Assembly: GCA_034432595.1 (NCBI GenBank)
Contig: DAOUBT010000080.1
Span: forward strand, 1-26,018
Source: DAOTZR01 sp034432595
Lineage (GTDB): Bacteria > Chloroflexota > Anaerolineae > B4-G1 > SLSP01
Length of the DNA: 26,018 nucleotides
Direction: 5' to 3'
The position numbers and the translations under genes are program-made. The notes below the pieces were generated by a model. That model ran no database searches. It saw nothing but the letters and a program-made list of their open reading frames with translations, and was not told the DNA's origin. Shown here in pieces: positions 8,108 through 15,841 of this stretch; position 1 is the stretch's first letter; each line of letters starts with the position of its first letter.

Positions 8108-9457
8108 TTACGGCAAAGATGCAAATGCGTCCCAATACCCACAGGTCGCCATGCCACCCGCAGAGAAGATCGCTACCCCTTCTGCGCCGTAAGCGCGGGC
8201 CAGGTCAATGCGCGCAGCGATTTCATCCCAGGGCACACAACTGCCACCCGAGGTGGTAACGGCCACGCCCGGCCAGACCCAGCCGCTGCCGCGATGCTCA
8301 ATATAGTCCTGCGCGGACAAGGCCCACTTGGCGCGGTCATCCACCAGTAACGCGCTGTACAACATCGGCGCAAGACCGTCCACGACGCCCGCCTGCAGCC
8401 AACCCTGCGCGTCCTGATCGTAATCGTTGTACCCGGAGCTGGCCCCCCACCCCCAGCGGTCCACGTAAACCGGCCACGCTGCTGCCGAAACGTCCAGCTC
8501 CGGACGAATCGCGTGCGCTTCCTCAGCCAGCCGTGTTACCAGGTGCGTCACTTGTGCGCGTTGGAAGTCGGGTTGCCAGAGCGTAAAGGGCACGGTGGGA
8601 GATAGCGGATCGGCAGCGTAGGCGGCCATGGTGAAGGGGTCGAAGGAATAGCCGGGACCGGGATAGCGCACGTTGTCCAGGTGCAGGCCGTCGAGAGGAT
8701 AGCGCGTCACCAGGTCACGCACCACCGCAAGGATGTGCGCCTGAACCTGTGGCACAGCGGGACTGGCCCAGAGGTAAGCGCCGCGTTGCAGGGTCATGGG
8801 CTGGGTGATGGCACTGTAGGCGCGCCAGGTCCAGCCCAGGCCGTAGCCTCCGCCCGCACTGTAGGTAAGGCGGTTGAACAGATGCTCCGGCGTCACGCCT
8901 TGCGGCGGGGCCAGCGGCTCACAGACGCCCTCAACACAGGAAGGGGCCAACCATACAGGATAGACATTCACCCAGGCGTGGACGCTCATGCCGCGCGCGT
9001 GGGCCGTGGCGATGACCACAGCGAGCGGATCCCAGCCGGGATCGCGTCCCAGAGTCGCGCTCTGACTGCCGCTCAGGCGCGCCGACCAGGGTTCCAGGCC
9101 GGGGGAGTAGAAAGCATCGGCCTGTCCGCGCACCTGGAACAGGAGATCGGTGAAACCGGCGTCCGCGGCCTGCTCAATCAGGGCGGTGAGGGCTTCCTGT
9201 GTCGGGGTCACGTTGGTGCGCGTCCAATCAAAGCGGCTGAGCCATAGCGCACGGCGCAGGGGCGTGGTGGTGGGGCTACTACGAGTGACGAGGGGGAGGT
9301 AAAGGGTGGCGCGGGTCGTCTGCTGCCGCATGACCAGCGGAAGGTAGCTCGACGGCGAAAGCGGGGCAGCCAGGAGCCACATCAAACCCAAAGCAGAAGC
9401 GCCCGCCAGCAAGAGCGCCCCGGCCAACGCCATGAGGATGCTGCGGATTGGTTTCAT
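8108..9457 (-). CDS. Secreted GHL10-like family 10 glycosyl hydrolase
   Basis: A 449-residue exported or membrane-anchored protein. A hydrophobic segment (about 8-31) acts as signal or anchor, followed by two YLPLV motifs (about 38-42 and 53-57) and then a TIM-barrel resembling glycosyl-hydrolase-like 10 / YngK-type proteins: LWLSRFDWT at the first strand, DLLFQVRG, VHAWVNVYP, DGLHLDNVRYP (the usual family motif is DGIHLDYIRYP) and VDGLAPMLYS. The family is thought to act on envelope glycans or other polysaccharides, but the substrate is not known here. The start at 9457 was chosen because it directly precedes the signal helix; no strong ribosome site is visible and the longer frame has no such features. 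It diverges from the cyclophilin gene with 66 nt between the start codons. Confidence 0.82.
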   Translation of the reverse strand: MKPIRSILMALAGALLLAGASALGLMWLLAAPLSPSSYLPLVMRQQTTRATLYLPLVTRSSPTTTPLRRALWLSRFDWTRTNVTPTQEALTALIEQAADAGFTDLLFQVRGQADAFYSPGLEPWSARLSGSQSATLGRDPGWDPLAVVIATAHARGMSVHAWVNVYPVWLAPSCVEGVCEPLAPPQGVTPEHLFNRLTYSAGGGYGLGWTWRAYSAITQPMTLQRGAYLWASPAVPQVQAHILAVVRDLVTRYPLDGLHLDNVRYPGPGYSFDPFTMAAYAADPLSPTVPFTLWQPDFQRAQVTHLVTRLAEEAHAIRPELDVSAAAWPVYVDRWGWGASSGYNDYDQDAQGWLQAGVVDGLAPMLYSALLVDDRAKWALSAQDYIEHRGSGWVWPGVAVTTSGGSCVPWDEIAARIDLARAYGAEGVAIFSAGGMATCGYWDAFASLP

Positions 9458-9460
9458 GTC

Positions 9461-9488
9461 TTGACGCTTTCGTCGCTGCTGGTACAAT
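9461..9488 (+). promoter_or_regulatory. Sigma70-like promoter of the cyclophilin operon
   Basis: TTGACG (9461-9466), a 16-nt spacer and TACAAT (9483-9488). Transcription would begin near 9495, leaving a leader of about 29 nt that contains the ribosome site GAGGTGA (9512-9518) before the ATG at 9524. The -35 box starts 4 nt from the first base of the divergent glycosidase gene, so the two transcripts must compete or overlap here. Confidence 0.75.
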
Positions 9489-9523
9489 GACTCTGTTGCA
9501 TATTTCAGCTTGAGGTGAAAGTT

Positions 9524-10348
9524 ATGGCCAAAGCACAAACGCCATCCAACGCATCGTTGCCGGATGCCCACGCCGAAGGACGCGCCTGGGCGTGGGCAGG
9601 CGGCTTCAGTGTGTTGTTGCTGGTCATCGGTCTGTTGTTCTGGTTCCTCGTGGGGCCGGGCGCCGGCGAAGCTAACCTGCCGCCCCTGGCCATCCAGCCT
9701 GTACAGGCCACCCCGACGCCGGCCAGCCTCAGCGGTAGAATCACGCCGCCCGCGGACCCCGCTCAGGTGGTCATGCCGGAAGTTCCGGCACAGCGCAACG
9801 GCATGTTCGCCGCGCCGCCACCTTTCATCATTGACCCGACCAAAACGTATTACGCTACTTTCGTCACGGCCAAAGGACAATTCACGGCCAAATTGGAAGC
9901 GGCTTTAGCGCCCAATACCGTGAACAATTTCGTGTACCTTGCCCGCGCTCATTTCTATGATAACACAACTTTTCACCGTGTCATTTCCGACTTCATGGCG
10001 CAGGGGGGCGATCCCACGGGCACGGGCAGCGGCGGACCGGGGTACAACTTCGCGGACGAGTTGACGCCACAGTTGCGCCACGATCGCATCGGGACGCTCT
10101 CCATGGCCAACGCCGGGCCGAACACCAACGGGAGTCAGTTCTTCATCACGTTCGGTCCCACGCCCTGGCTGGACGGGTACGACGAAAACGGTAATCTCAA
10201 ACCGTGCGGGCAGGCGGGCATCTCGTGCCATACGGTTTTCGGATACGTGGTGGATGGCCTGGATGTGCTGCAACAAATCACGCCGCGTCAACCGGGCGAC
10301 GCCATACCGGGAGATACGCTGTACACGATCGTCATTACAGAACAGTAG
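9524..10348 (+). CDS. Membrane-anchored cyclophilin-type peptidyl-prolyl isomerase
   Basis: A 274-residue protein with a cytoplasmic N-terminal tail, one membrane helix (about 25-45), a Pro/Thr-rich linker and a cyclophilin domain (about 108-274) that would act outside the membrane on secreted proteins. Family motifs are clear: TVNNFVYLA, FHRV with the catalytic Arg R152, FMAQGGDPTGTG with Q160, SMANAGPNTNGSQFFIT and HTVFGYV. Most bacterial cyclophilins have a short PWLDG(K)HTVFG turn; here it is expanded by about 18 residues carrying two cysteines (KPCGQAGISC) that could form a disulphide. The ATG at 9524 has GAGGTGA five bases upstream; a GTG three codons earlier overlaps that site and is rejected. 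First gene of a plus-strand operon. Confidence 0.92.
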   Translation: MAKAQTPSNASLPDAHAEGRAWAWAGGFSVLLLVIGLLFWFLVGPGAGEANLPPLAIQPVQATPTPASLSGRITPPADPAQVVMPEVPAQRNGMFAAPPPFIIDPTKTYYATFVTAKGQFTAKLEAALAPNTVNNFVYLARAHFYDNTTFHRVISDFMAQGGDPTGTGSGGPGYNFADELTPQLRHDRIGTLSMANAGPNTNGSQFFITFGPTPWLDGYDENGNLKPCGQAGISCHTVFGYVVDGLDVLQQITPRQPGDAIPGDTLYTIVITEQ

Positions 10349-10393
10349 AGATCAACCCACAAAAAGCGGTCAGCAGCAAACAAGGGGGTAACG

Positions 10394-10744
10394 ATGGCGG
10401 ATACGATGAAAGCTTTCCAGGAGGAGCGCGCCGCGCTCAATGATCTGGTGATGCGCTACGCAGGGCTGTCCATCAAGCGTTTCTACAATCTGGATACGCA
10501 GGTCTATCAGGATGGCGCTTTGCCGGCCAAAACCAAGGAATTGCTGGGGCTGGTCGCATCCACGGTCCTGCGCTGCGATGATTGCATCAAGTATCACTTA
10601 GGGCAGTGCCACAAGCTGGGCGTCACCACGGAAGAGCTGGAAGAGGCTCTGGCCGTGGCGCTCATCGTCGGCGGCTCGATTGTCATTCCGCACCTGCGCC
10701 GCGCCTTCAAGGCGTGGGAAGAATTGCTGAGCGACGAGGGGTAG
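10394..10744 (+). CDS. AhpD/carboxymuconolactone decarboxylase-like protein
   Basis: A 116-residue, almost all-helical protein of the AhpD/CMD superfamily. It carries the redox motif RCDDCIKYHLGQC, with C61, C64 and H68 in the arrangement used by AhpD-type alkylhydroperoxidases, and the conserved helix that follows (ELEEALAVALIVGGS). Members with this CxxC and His commonly act in thiol-dependent peroxide reduction; the partner peroxiredoxin is not in the window. GGGGGTAACG precedes the ATG. The 45-nt gap after the cyclophilin gene and the zero-gap junction (TAG then ATG) with the next gene argue for one operon and translational coupling to the ParB-Usp protein. Confidence 0.85.
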   Translation: MADTMKAFQEERAALNDLVMRYAGLSIKRFYNLDTQVYQDGALPAKTKELLGLVASTVLRCDDCIKYHLGQCHKLGVTTEELEEALAVALIVGGSIVIPHLRRAFKAWEELLSDEG

Positions 10745-12406
10745 ATGCTCAAGTACACGGAAGCTATTCACGATTTTCGTGAGGCGCGCCGTAAGGCCAA
10801 CCTTCAGGCGCTGTGGGCACGTTTGGGCAAGCAATCCAAAGAGCTGCTTTCTTACGAAACGGTCCAGAAGGCGCTCAAACTCACAGGCGGCATCCCGCGC
10901 GGCGTGCAGGACATCCCCATTGACCACATCATCGGCAGCGTGGGGCGCTACCGCGATTTCACGCGCGATTTTTTGCCCCTCACCGACACGGACGAAGAAC
11001 GCTGGGCGCGCGTCGAGATGGCGATGAACACCATGACCGGCGTCCCGCCGATTGACGTGTACAAGGTGGGCGACGTATACTTTGTGCGCGATGGTCACCA
11101 TCGCATCTCCGTGGCCAAACAGATGGGCGCGGATAGCATTCAGGCTTACGTCACCGAAATTCCCACCGATTTTGTGCTCACCCCGGAAACGGACATTCGC
11201 GATCTCATCATTCAGGCCGAGCAGCGCGAGTTTCTCAAGCAAACCGGCCTGGATAAGAGCCGCCCACAGGCGGATTTGCGCGTCAGCGAGCCGGGCAGCT
11301 ATCACATCCTGCTGCACCACATCGAAGTGCACCGTTATTTCATGGGCATCGAATGGCAGCGTGAAATCAGCTTCGAGGAAGCGGCGGCCCACTGGTACGA
11401 TACGGTCTACTTGCCGGTGTGGGAGTTGATTCAGCGGCGCGGCATCCTCAAGGAGCATCCCGAACGCACGCCGCTTGATTTGTACCTGTGGGTAGCGGAG
11501 AATCATGCGCGCATCAAGGAAGAGCTGGGCTGGGAGATGGACCTTTCCGCCGTGGCGGCGGGGCTGGTGGCGGCCAGCGAGGCCAATTTGACGAGCGCGC
11601 CGCCGGGCGAATGGCGGCGTCTCATTGGGCGCGAGGAGCCGACCGAGGTGCTCTTTCAGGAGATTATGGTAGCGCTGAACGGCGAGGACGCCGGTTGGGA
11701 AGCGTTACGCGCAGCGCTTTACCTGGCCCAACGGGAACAGGGCCGCGTTTACGGCCTGCACATCCTGCCTCCAAACACGGATACCACCACCGCGGAGCGG
11801 CAACAGGTGCGGGAGACGTTTGAACGTCTGTGCGCCGAGGCAAACGTGCCGGGCTATTTCGCCTTTGATCACGGGGAAGTTCCGCAGCAGGTATGTCTGC
11901 GCTCGCGCTGGATGGACCTGGTGGTCCTCAGCGTGAGTTATCCGCCGGGGACGCAGATTCTCGAACGCCTGCGCTCCGGTTTCCGCACCATCGTGCAGAA
12001 CTGCGCGCGGCCCATCCTGGCCGTACCGCGCACAGGAAGGGCCTGTCAGCGCGCCCTGCTGGCCTATGACGACAGTCCCAACGCGCGCGAGGCGCTCTTC
12101 ATGGCCGCCTATATAGCGTTGCGCTGGCAATGCGAGATCATCGTGGCGAGCGTGGCAGCGGATCAGGCGCAGGCGCTACAGCGCGTCCAAAACGCGGATG
12201 CGTATCTCCAGCAGTACGGAATTCAGGCCCGCCTGCGCACCAACACCGGCGCTGTAACCCCCGCGCTCATCGAGACCGTGCAGAGCGAAGGGTGCGACCT
12301 GATCCTGATGGGCAGTTACGGCGGACCGGTGCGCGAGTTGTTCTTAGGCAGCACGGTGGATGAGGTCCTGCGCACCAGTCCCGTGCCGGTGCTCATCTGC
12401 CGCTAA
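10745..12406 (+). CDS. ParB-like domain fused to two universal stress (UspA) domains
   Basis: A 553-residue protein. The N-terminal part (about 50-140) is a ParB/sulfiredoxin-like fold with VRDGHHRISVAKQMG at 114-128, the core motif of ParB-N proteins, which bind or hydrolyse nucleotides. A middle helical region (about 140-300) has no family I recognise. Two Usp domains follow: a divergent one (about 305-420, ILAVPR at its end) and a better-conserved one (about 427-553) with ALLAYDDSPNAREAL and the nucleotide loop GSYGGPVRELFLGST. That loop reads G-x2-G-x8-G-S-T, one residue shorter than the usual G-x2-G-x9-G-S. It starts immediately after the AhpD-like stop. A nucleotide-responsive stress role is likely; the exact activity is unknown. 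It converges on the next gene with only 5 nt between stops. Confidence 0.85.
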   Translation: MLKYTEAIHDFREARRKANLQALWARLGKQSKELLSYETVQKALKLTGGIPRGVQDIPIDHIIGSVGRYRDFTRDFLPLTDTDEERWARVEMAMNTMTGVPPIDVYKVGDVYFVRDGHHRISVAKQMGADSIQAYVTEIPTDFVLTPETDIRDLIIQAEQREFLKQTGLDKSRPQADLRVSEPGSYHILLHHIEVHRYFMGIEWQREISFEEAAAHWYDTVYLPVWELIQRRGILKEHPERTPLDLYLWVAENHARIKEELGWEMDLSAVAAGLVAASEANLTSAPPGEWRRLIGREEPTEVLFQEIMVALNGEDAGWEALRAALYLAQREQGRVYGLHILPPNTDTTTAERQQVRETFERLCAEANVPGYFAFDHGEVPQQVCLRSRWMDLVVLSVSYPPGTQILERLRSGFRTIVQNCARPILAVPRTGRACQRALLAYDDSPNAREALFMAAYIALRWQCEIIVASVAADQAQALQRVQNADAYLQQYGIQARLRTNTGAVTPALIETVQSEGCDLILMGSYGGPVRELFLGSTVDEVLRTSPVPVLICR

Positions 12407-12411
12407 GCCGC

Positions 12412-13362
12412 TCAACCCTGCGCCATGCGCGCGCGGAAATAGTCAATCGTGCGCAGAAGGCCCTCTTCCAGGGAAACTTTGGGTTCCCAGTTGAGAAGCT
12501 GACGGGCCAGGCTGATGTCCGGACAGCGCACGTGCGGATCGTCTTTGGTGCGCGCGTCGGTAGGATACACGTGGTGGATGGGCGAAGCGCTGCCGGTGAG
12601 TTCTATCACTTTGCGCGCAAAGTCCAGGATGGTGAATTCCTGCGGATTGCCCAGATTGACCGGTCCGGCGTAATCCGCAGCGAGCAGGCGCACGATGCCC
12701 TCGACCAGGTCATCCACGTAGCAGAAGGATCGGGTGCGTGTGCCCTCTTCGTAGACTGTGAGCGGATCTCCACGCAGGGCCTGATTGATGAAGTTGGGCA
12801 CCACGCGCCCATCATCGGCGCGCATGCGCGGGCCATAGGTGTTGAAGATGCGCACGATGCGCACCGGCACGCCGTGATAGCGGTGATAGGCCATGGTGAG
12901 CGCTTCGGCAAAACGTTTGCTTTCATCGTATACCCCACGCGGCCCGATCGGATTCACGTTCCCCCAATAGGTTTCCGGCTGCGGATGCACGGTCGGGTCG
13001 CCGTACACTTCGGAGGTCGAAGCGAGCAGGAAACGCGCGCCTTTGGCCAGGGCCAGGCCCAACGCATTGTGCGTCCCCAGGGCGCCGACTTTGAGCGTCT
13101 GAATGGGGTAGTTCAGGTAATCCACCGGGCTGGGCAGTGAAGCCAGATGCAGCACAGCGTCCAGCGGCCCGGCGACGTAAATGTATTGGGTCACATTGTG
13201 GCGGATAAACGTGAAGCGCGGGTGTCCGGCCAGGTGCGCGATATTGTCCACCGAACCGGTGATCAAGTTATCCATGGCAATCACCTCATGCCCCGCGGCC
13301 AGGAAGCGATCGCACAGATGGGAACCGATAAAGCCCGCGCCGCCTGTAATCAAAATACGCAT
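12412..13362 (-). CDS. UDP-glucuronate decarboxylase-like NAD-dependent epimerase
   Basis: A 316-residue extended short-chain dehydrogenase. It has the Rossmann motif TGGAGFIGSHL at the N terminus, the substrate-binding stretch HLASLPSPVDYLNYP, the catalytic pattern STSEVYGDP...YDESKRFAE (YxxxK), and the C-terminal RIFNTYGPRMRADDGRVVPNF and TRSFCYVDDL. These match the UDP-xylose synthase (UXS) branch, which oxidises and decarboxylates UDP-glucuronate to UDP-xylose; dTDP-glucose dehydratases and UDP-glucose epimerases are close relatives and cannot be fully excluded. An excellent AGGAGG lies before the ATG at 13362; the upstream in-frame start is rejected because it overlaps that site. It likely supplies nucleotide sugar for envelope or exopolysaccharide glycans. 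Confidence 0.88.
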   Translation of the reverse strand: MRILITGGAGFIGSHLCDRFLAAGHEVIAMDNLITGSVDNIAHLAGHPRFTFIRHNVTQYIYVAGPLDAVLHLASLPSPVDYLNYPIQTLKVGALGTHNALGLALAKGARFLLASTSEVYGDPTVHPQPETYWGNVNPIGPRGVYDESKRFAEALTMAYHRYHGVPVRIVRIFNTYGPRMRADDGRVVPNFINQALRGDPLTVYEEGTRTRSFCYVDDLVEGIVRLLAADYAGPVNLGNPQEFTILDFARKVIELTGSASPIHHVYPTDARTKDDPHVRCPDISLARQLLNWEPKVSLEEGLLRTIDYFRARMAQG

Positions 13363-13374
13363 GATTATTCCTCC

Positions 13375-13402
13375 TTGCACCGTGTGTGAGGTGCATTATA
13401 CT
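13375..13402 (+). promoter_or_regulatory. Promoter of the THEP1-like gene
   Basis: TTGCAC (13375-13380), a 16-nt spacer and TATACT (13397-13402) on the plus strand. This would give a leader of about 75 nt before the ATG at 13485. The -35 box overlaps the leader of the divergent decarboxylase gene, and the -10 overlaps a minus-strand TATAAT. Confidence 0.6.
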
Positions 13403-13423
13403 CTGATTTACGGATCTGACGTT
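13395..13423 (-). promoter_or_regulatory. Probable promoter of the decarboxylase-like gene
   Basis: A perfect minus-strand TATAAT lies at 13400-13395, 33 nt upstream of the ATG at 13362. The matching -35 position (about 13418-13423) reads AACGTC and is poor, so only the -10 is well supported. It shares six bases with the plus-strand promoter above. Confidence 0.45.
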
Positions 13424-13484
13424 CCCAAAGGGCGCGGCGCTTCCGGCGCTGTGGGTTAACCGTTTCGCGAGAGAGGTAACTGTT

Positions 13485-14012
13485 ATGGGCAAAACCTTGT
13501 TGCTGACCGGCCATCCCGGATGTGGAAAAACCACCATCATCAAGCAGGTAGCGGCGCAGTTGGGCGCGCGCGCTGGCGGGTTTTACACGGAGGAAATCGG
13601 CGGCCCCGGTGGACGTAAAGGCTTCACGCTTATCACCCTGGATGGGAAGCAGGCCACGCTCGCCCACAAGGATTTCCGCGGACCGAACGTGCCGCTGGTC
13701 GGGCGCTACGGCGTGGACCTCACCGTCATGGAACGCCTCGCCATCCCGGCCCTGGAAGCGGCTGCACAGGCGGGAAAAATCGTCATCGTGGACGAGATCG
13801 GCAAGATGGAGTTGTTCTCGCCGCGCTTCCAGCAGGTCGTGCTCAAGCTCATCCTCGGCCCGGCAACCGTGCTCGGCACCATCATGTACAGGCCCGATCC
13901 ACGCGCCGATCTGTTCAAAACCCTGGGACAGGTCACGCTGTGGGAAGTGAACGACTTAAACCGCAACGCGCTGCCCAAACGGGTGCTGGAGTGGCTGGGG
14001 AATTCAGCATAA
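13485..14012 (+). CDS. THEP1-type nucleoside-triphosphatase
   Basis: A 175-residue P-loop protein of the archaeal/thermophile NTPase THEP1 family (formerly DUF265). It has Walker A GHPGCGKTT at 9-17, the family strand GGFYTEEI near 31-38, Walker B IVIVDEIGKMELFS with D103/E104, and the C-terminal basic segment. Characterised members hydrolyse NTPs slowly, and a cellular role is not established. The length is typical. GAGAGGTAA precedes the ATG. A separate promoter follows the gene, so it appears monocistronic. Confidence 0.88.
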   Translation: MGKTLLLTGHPGCGKTTIIKQVAAQLGARAGGFYTEEIGGPGGRKGFTLITLDGKQATLAHKDFRGPNVPLVGRYGVDLTVMERLAIPALEAAAQAGKIVIVDEIGKMELFSPRFQQVVLKLILGPATVLGTIMYRPDPRADLFKTLGQVTLWEVNDLNRNALPKRVLEWLGNSA

Positions 14013-14048
14013 GCGGCCCTGAAAAGCCCTACTGCGAAGCCTCTCCAC

Positions 14049-14076
14049 TTGCACAAAACAGGTTTCGCCCTACAAT
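14049..14076 (+). promoter_or_regulatory. Promoter of the helical-protein/SPFH operon
   Basis: TTGCAC (14049-14054), a 16-nt spacer and TACAAT (14071-14076). Start of transcription is expected near 14083, giving a leader of about 39 nt with CAGGAGGG before the ATG at 14122. No terminator separates it from the preceding gene, so some read-through is possible. Confidence 0.7.
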
Positions 14077-14121
14077 GGAAATATATGACTTACCCTTTTT
14101 CACCAGGAACAGGAGGGTTCC

Positions 14122-14646
14122 ATGAGTTTTTTAGATCGCATCAAGCAAAACATGTTCGGTTTGGAACGCGGCATCTCCGAGGTCATCCCCGGCTATAAGG
14201 GTTACAAGCAAAAAGAGTTGCGCCGCGAGGCGGATAAGCTCCTGCGTGAAACTCTGGTCGAGCGCTTACGTACTGTAAGTCGAGACCTTGACGCGCTGCA
14301 GAATGACCTCATCGCCGCTGGCAAGATTGACCTGCTCGATGAGGCGGGCCGCGCGACGACGCAGGTGCAAACCTTCATAGATCGGGTGCGCACGGCAAGC
14401 TACGGCTATAGCGGCCTGTTCGACGCCGAGCGCGTCAAGGAAGAGCAGCTCGATCAGCTCTATCAGTTTGACGCGGCACTGTTGGATTACGTGGAGCGCT
14501 TGAACAACGCCGTCAGCCGCGCGCGCGCCGAGGTCATGGGGGATGAGGCCCGTTCGCTCGTGCTGCTCGTGCTCGACCTGGCACGGGAAGCCAACGCGAC
14601 CTTCGACCGCCGCCGCGAAGTGCTCAGTCAAACGACTGATCTCTAA
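14122..14646 (+). CDS. Helical protein of unknown function, partner of SPFH gene
   Basis: A 174-residue, highly charged, almost entirely alpha-helical protein with no signal peptide or membrane segment. The N terminus (FLDRIKQNMFGLERGISEVIPGYKGYKQKELRREADK) is followed by heptad-like stretches at about 40-75, 85-110 and 115-165 that could form a helical bundle or coiled coil. I do not recognise a named family. It is 30 nt upstream of the SPFH gene and shares its promoter, so a scaffold or regulatory role on the SPFH assembly is the simplest inference. A loose parallel is the B. subtilis ydj locus, where an SPFH protein is encoded beside a PspA-like coiled-coil protein; sequence similarity to PspA is not evident. 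Confidence 0.75.
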   Translation: MSFLDRIKQNMFGLERGISEVIPGYKGYKQKELRREADKLLRETLVERLRTVSRDLDALQNDLIAAGKIDLLDEAGRATTQVQTFIDRVRTASYGYSGLFDAERVKEEQLDQLYQFDAALLDYVERLNNAVSRARAEVMGDEARSLVLLVLDLAREANATFDRRREVLSQTTDL

Positions 14647-14676
14647 TCTGGCACGGTAATCAGCTAAGGAGGAACC

Positions 14677-15753
14677 ATGGCAACTTTTGGCCGGATTTTG
14701 GACGTTATCGAATACATGGATGAAGGCTCACGCGAAATTGTGCACCGCGTTCCGGAAGCCGGGTCGGGCGATTTCCGCATCGGCTCGCAGCTTATCGTGC
14801 GCGATATGCAGGCCGCGGTCTTCTTCCGCGACGGCAAGGCGCTGGACACGTTCCGCGCCGGACGCCACACCATCACCACCGCCAACATTCCCCTGTTGGT
14901 GGACCTCGTCGGCAAAGCCTTCTCCGGGCAGACGCCGTTCAAAGCCGAAGTGTACTTCGTCTCGCTGCGCGAGTTCAACGACCTGAAATGGGGCACGGCA
15001 GACCCCATCACCATCCCCGATCCCATTCTGGGCATGGCGCGCGTCGTCGCCCGCGGCACTTACGCCATTCAGGTGATTGATCCGCAGCTCTTTGTGGCCA
15101 AGGTGGTGGGCACGCAGGGCATCTACACCACATCCGCCATCGAGAGTTTCTTCCGCAGCATTTTGCTCAACAAGATGATGGATCTCGTTGGCGAAATCAA
15201 GAAGTCGGTGATTCAGATGGCCGCCTTCGCGGAGGAGCTGGCGATGGGCGTGCGCGCCAAGGCGGCGGAAGACTTCGCCGCGCGCGGCGTACAGCTTAAC
15301 AGCTTCTTCATCGAGGCGCTCTCGCCGACCGAAGAGACGGCCAAGGCGATTGACGCGCGCGCCGCGATGGGCGCCATCGGGGATATGGGCGCTTACATGC
15401 AGTATCAGGCCGCGCAATCCATGCGTGAGATTGCCGCCAAGCCCGCCGGAGGCGGCACCGCCGGCACCGGCGTTGAACTCGGCGCCGGCCTGGGAATGGG
15501 CGCCGCCATGGCGCAGATGATGGGACAGGCCATGCAGCCCAAGCCGGCCGCCCCGGCAGCACCGGCAGCCCCGGCAGAGACGCCCGCGGGTGGCGGAGGC
15601 ACTCCGCCAGCTACCCCCTCCACGCCGGAGGAGATTCAGGCCTTCCTCGATAACCTCGACGCACGTTTAGCGGCGGGCGAAATCAGCGAGAAGACCTACG
15701 AAAAGCTCTACGAGAAGTGGGAAGCCAAGCTGAAGAGCCTGAAAGGCGGCTAA
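14677..15753 (+). CDS. SPFH-domain protein, YdjI/virion-core-like
   Basis: A 358-residue soluble SPFH (band 7) protein. The SPFH core spans about 20-230: SQLIVRDMQAAVFFRDGK, DTFRAGRHTITTANIPLL, and a long amphipathic region from about 160. An Ala/Gly/Pro low-complexity linker (about 255-315) leads to a short C-terminal helical module (IQAFLDNLDARLAAGEISEKTYEKLYEKW) that looks like a SHOCT-type oligomerisation tail. No membrane helix is visible. Homologues are often annotated as virion core protein after a poxvirus resemblance, and B. subtilis YdjI is in this group, linked to membrane-stress responses. A perfect TAAGGAGG lies before the ATG. It ends the operon at the hairpin at 15776. Confidence 0.87.
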   Translation: MATFGRILDVIEYMDEGSREIVHRVPEAGSGDFRIGSQLIVRDMQAAVFFRDGKALDTFRAGRHTITTANIPLLVDLVGKAFSGQTPFKAEVYFVSLREFNDLKWGTADPITIPDPILGMARVVARGTYAIQVIDPQLFVAKVVGTQGIYTTSAIESFFRSILLNKMMDLVGEIKKSVIQMAAFAEELAMGVRAKAAEDFAARGVQLNSFFIEALSPTEETAKAIDARAAMGAIGDMGAYMQYQAAQSMREIAAKPAGGGTAGTGVELGAGLGMGAAMAQMMGQAMQPKPAAPAAPAAPAETPAGGGGTPPATPSTPEEIQAFLDNLDARLAAGEISEKTYEKLYEKWEAKLKSLKGG

Positions 15754-15775
15754 ACTCGCACCACGGAGCACCATC

Positions 15776-15812
15776 ACAGGCCCTGGAATTCCTCCAGGGC
15801 CTGTTGGTTTGT
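15776..15812 (+). terminator. Strong hairpin terminator after the SPFH gene
   Basis: Perfect 12-bp stem ACAGGCCCTGGA (15776-15787) and TCCAGGGCCTGT (15793-15804) around a 5-nt loop, followed by the T-rich TGGTTTGT. It lies between convergent genes, 30 nt from the opposing stop codon, but the minus-strand side lacks a T tract. Confidence 0.75.
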
Positions 15813-15841
15813 ACAAGCCACCTGCCCAACATCAGCGCAAG

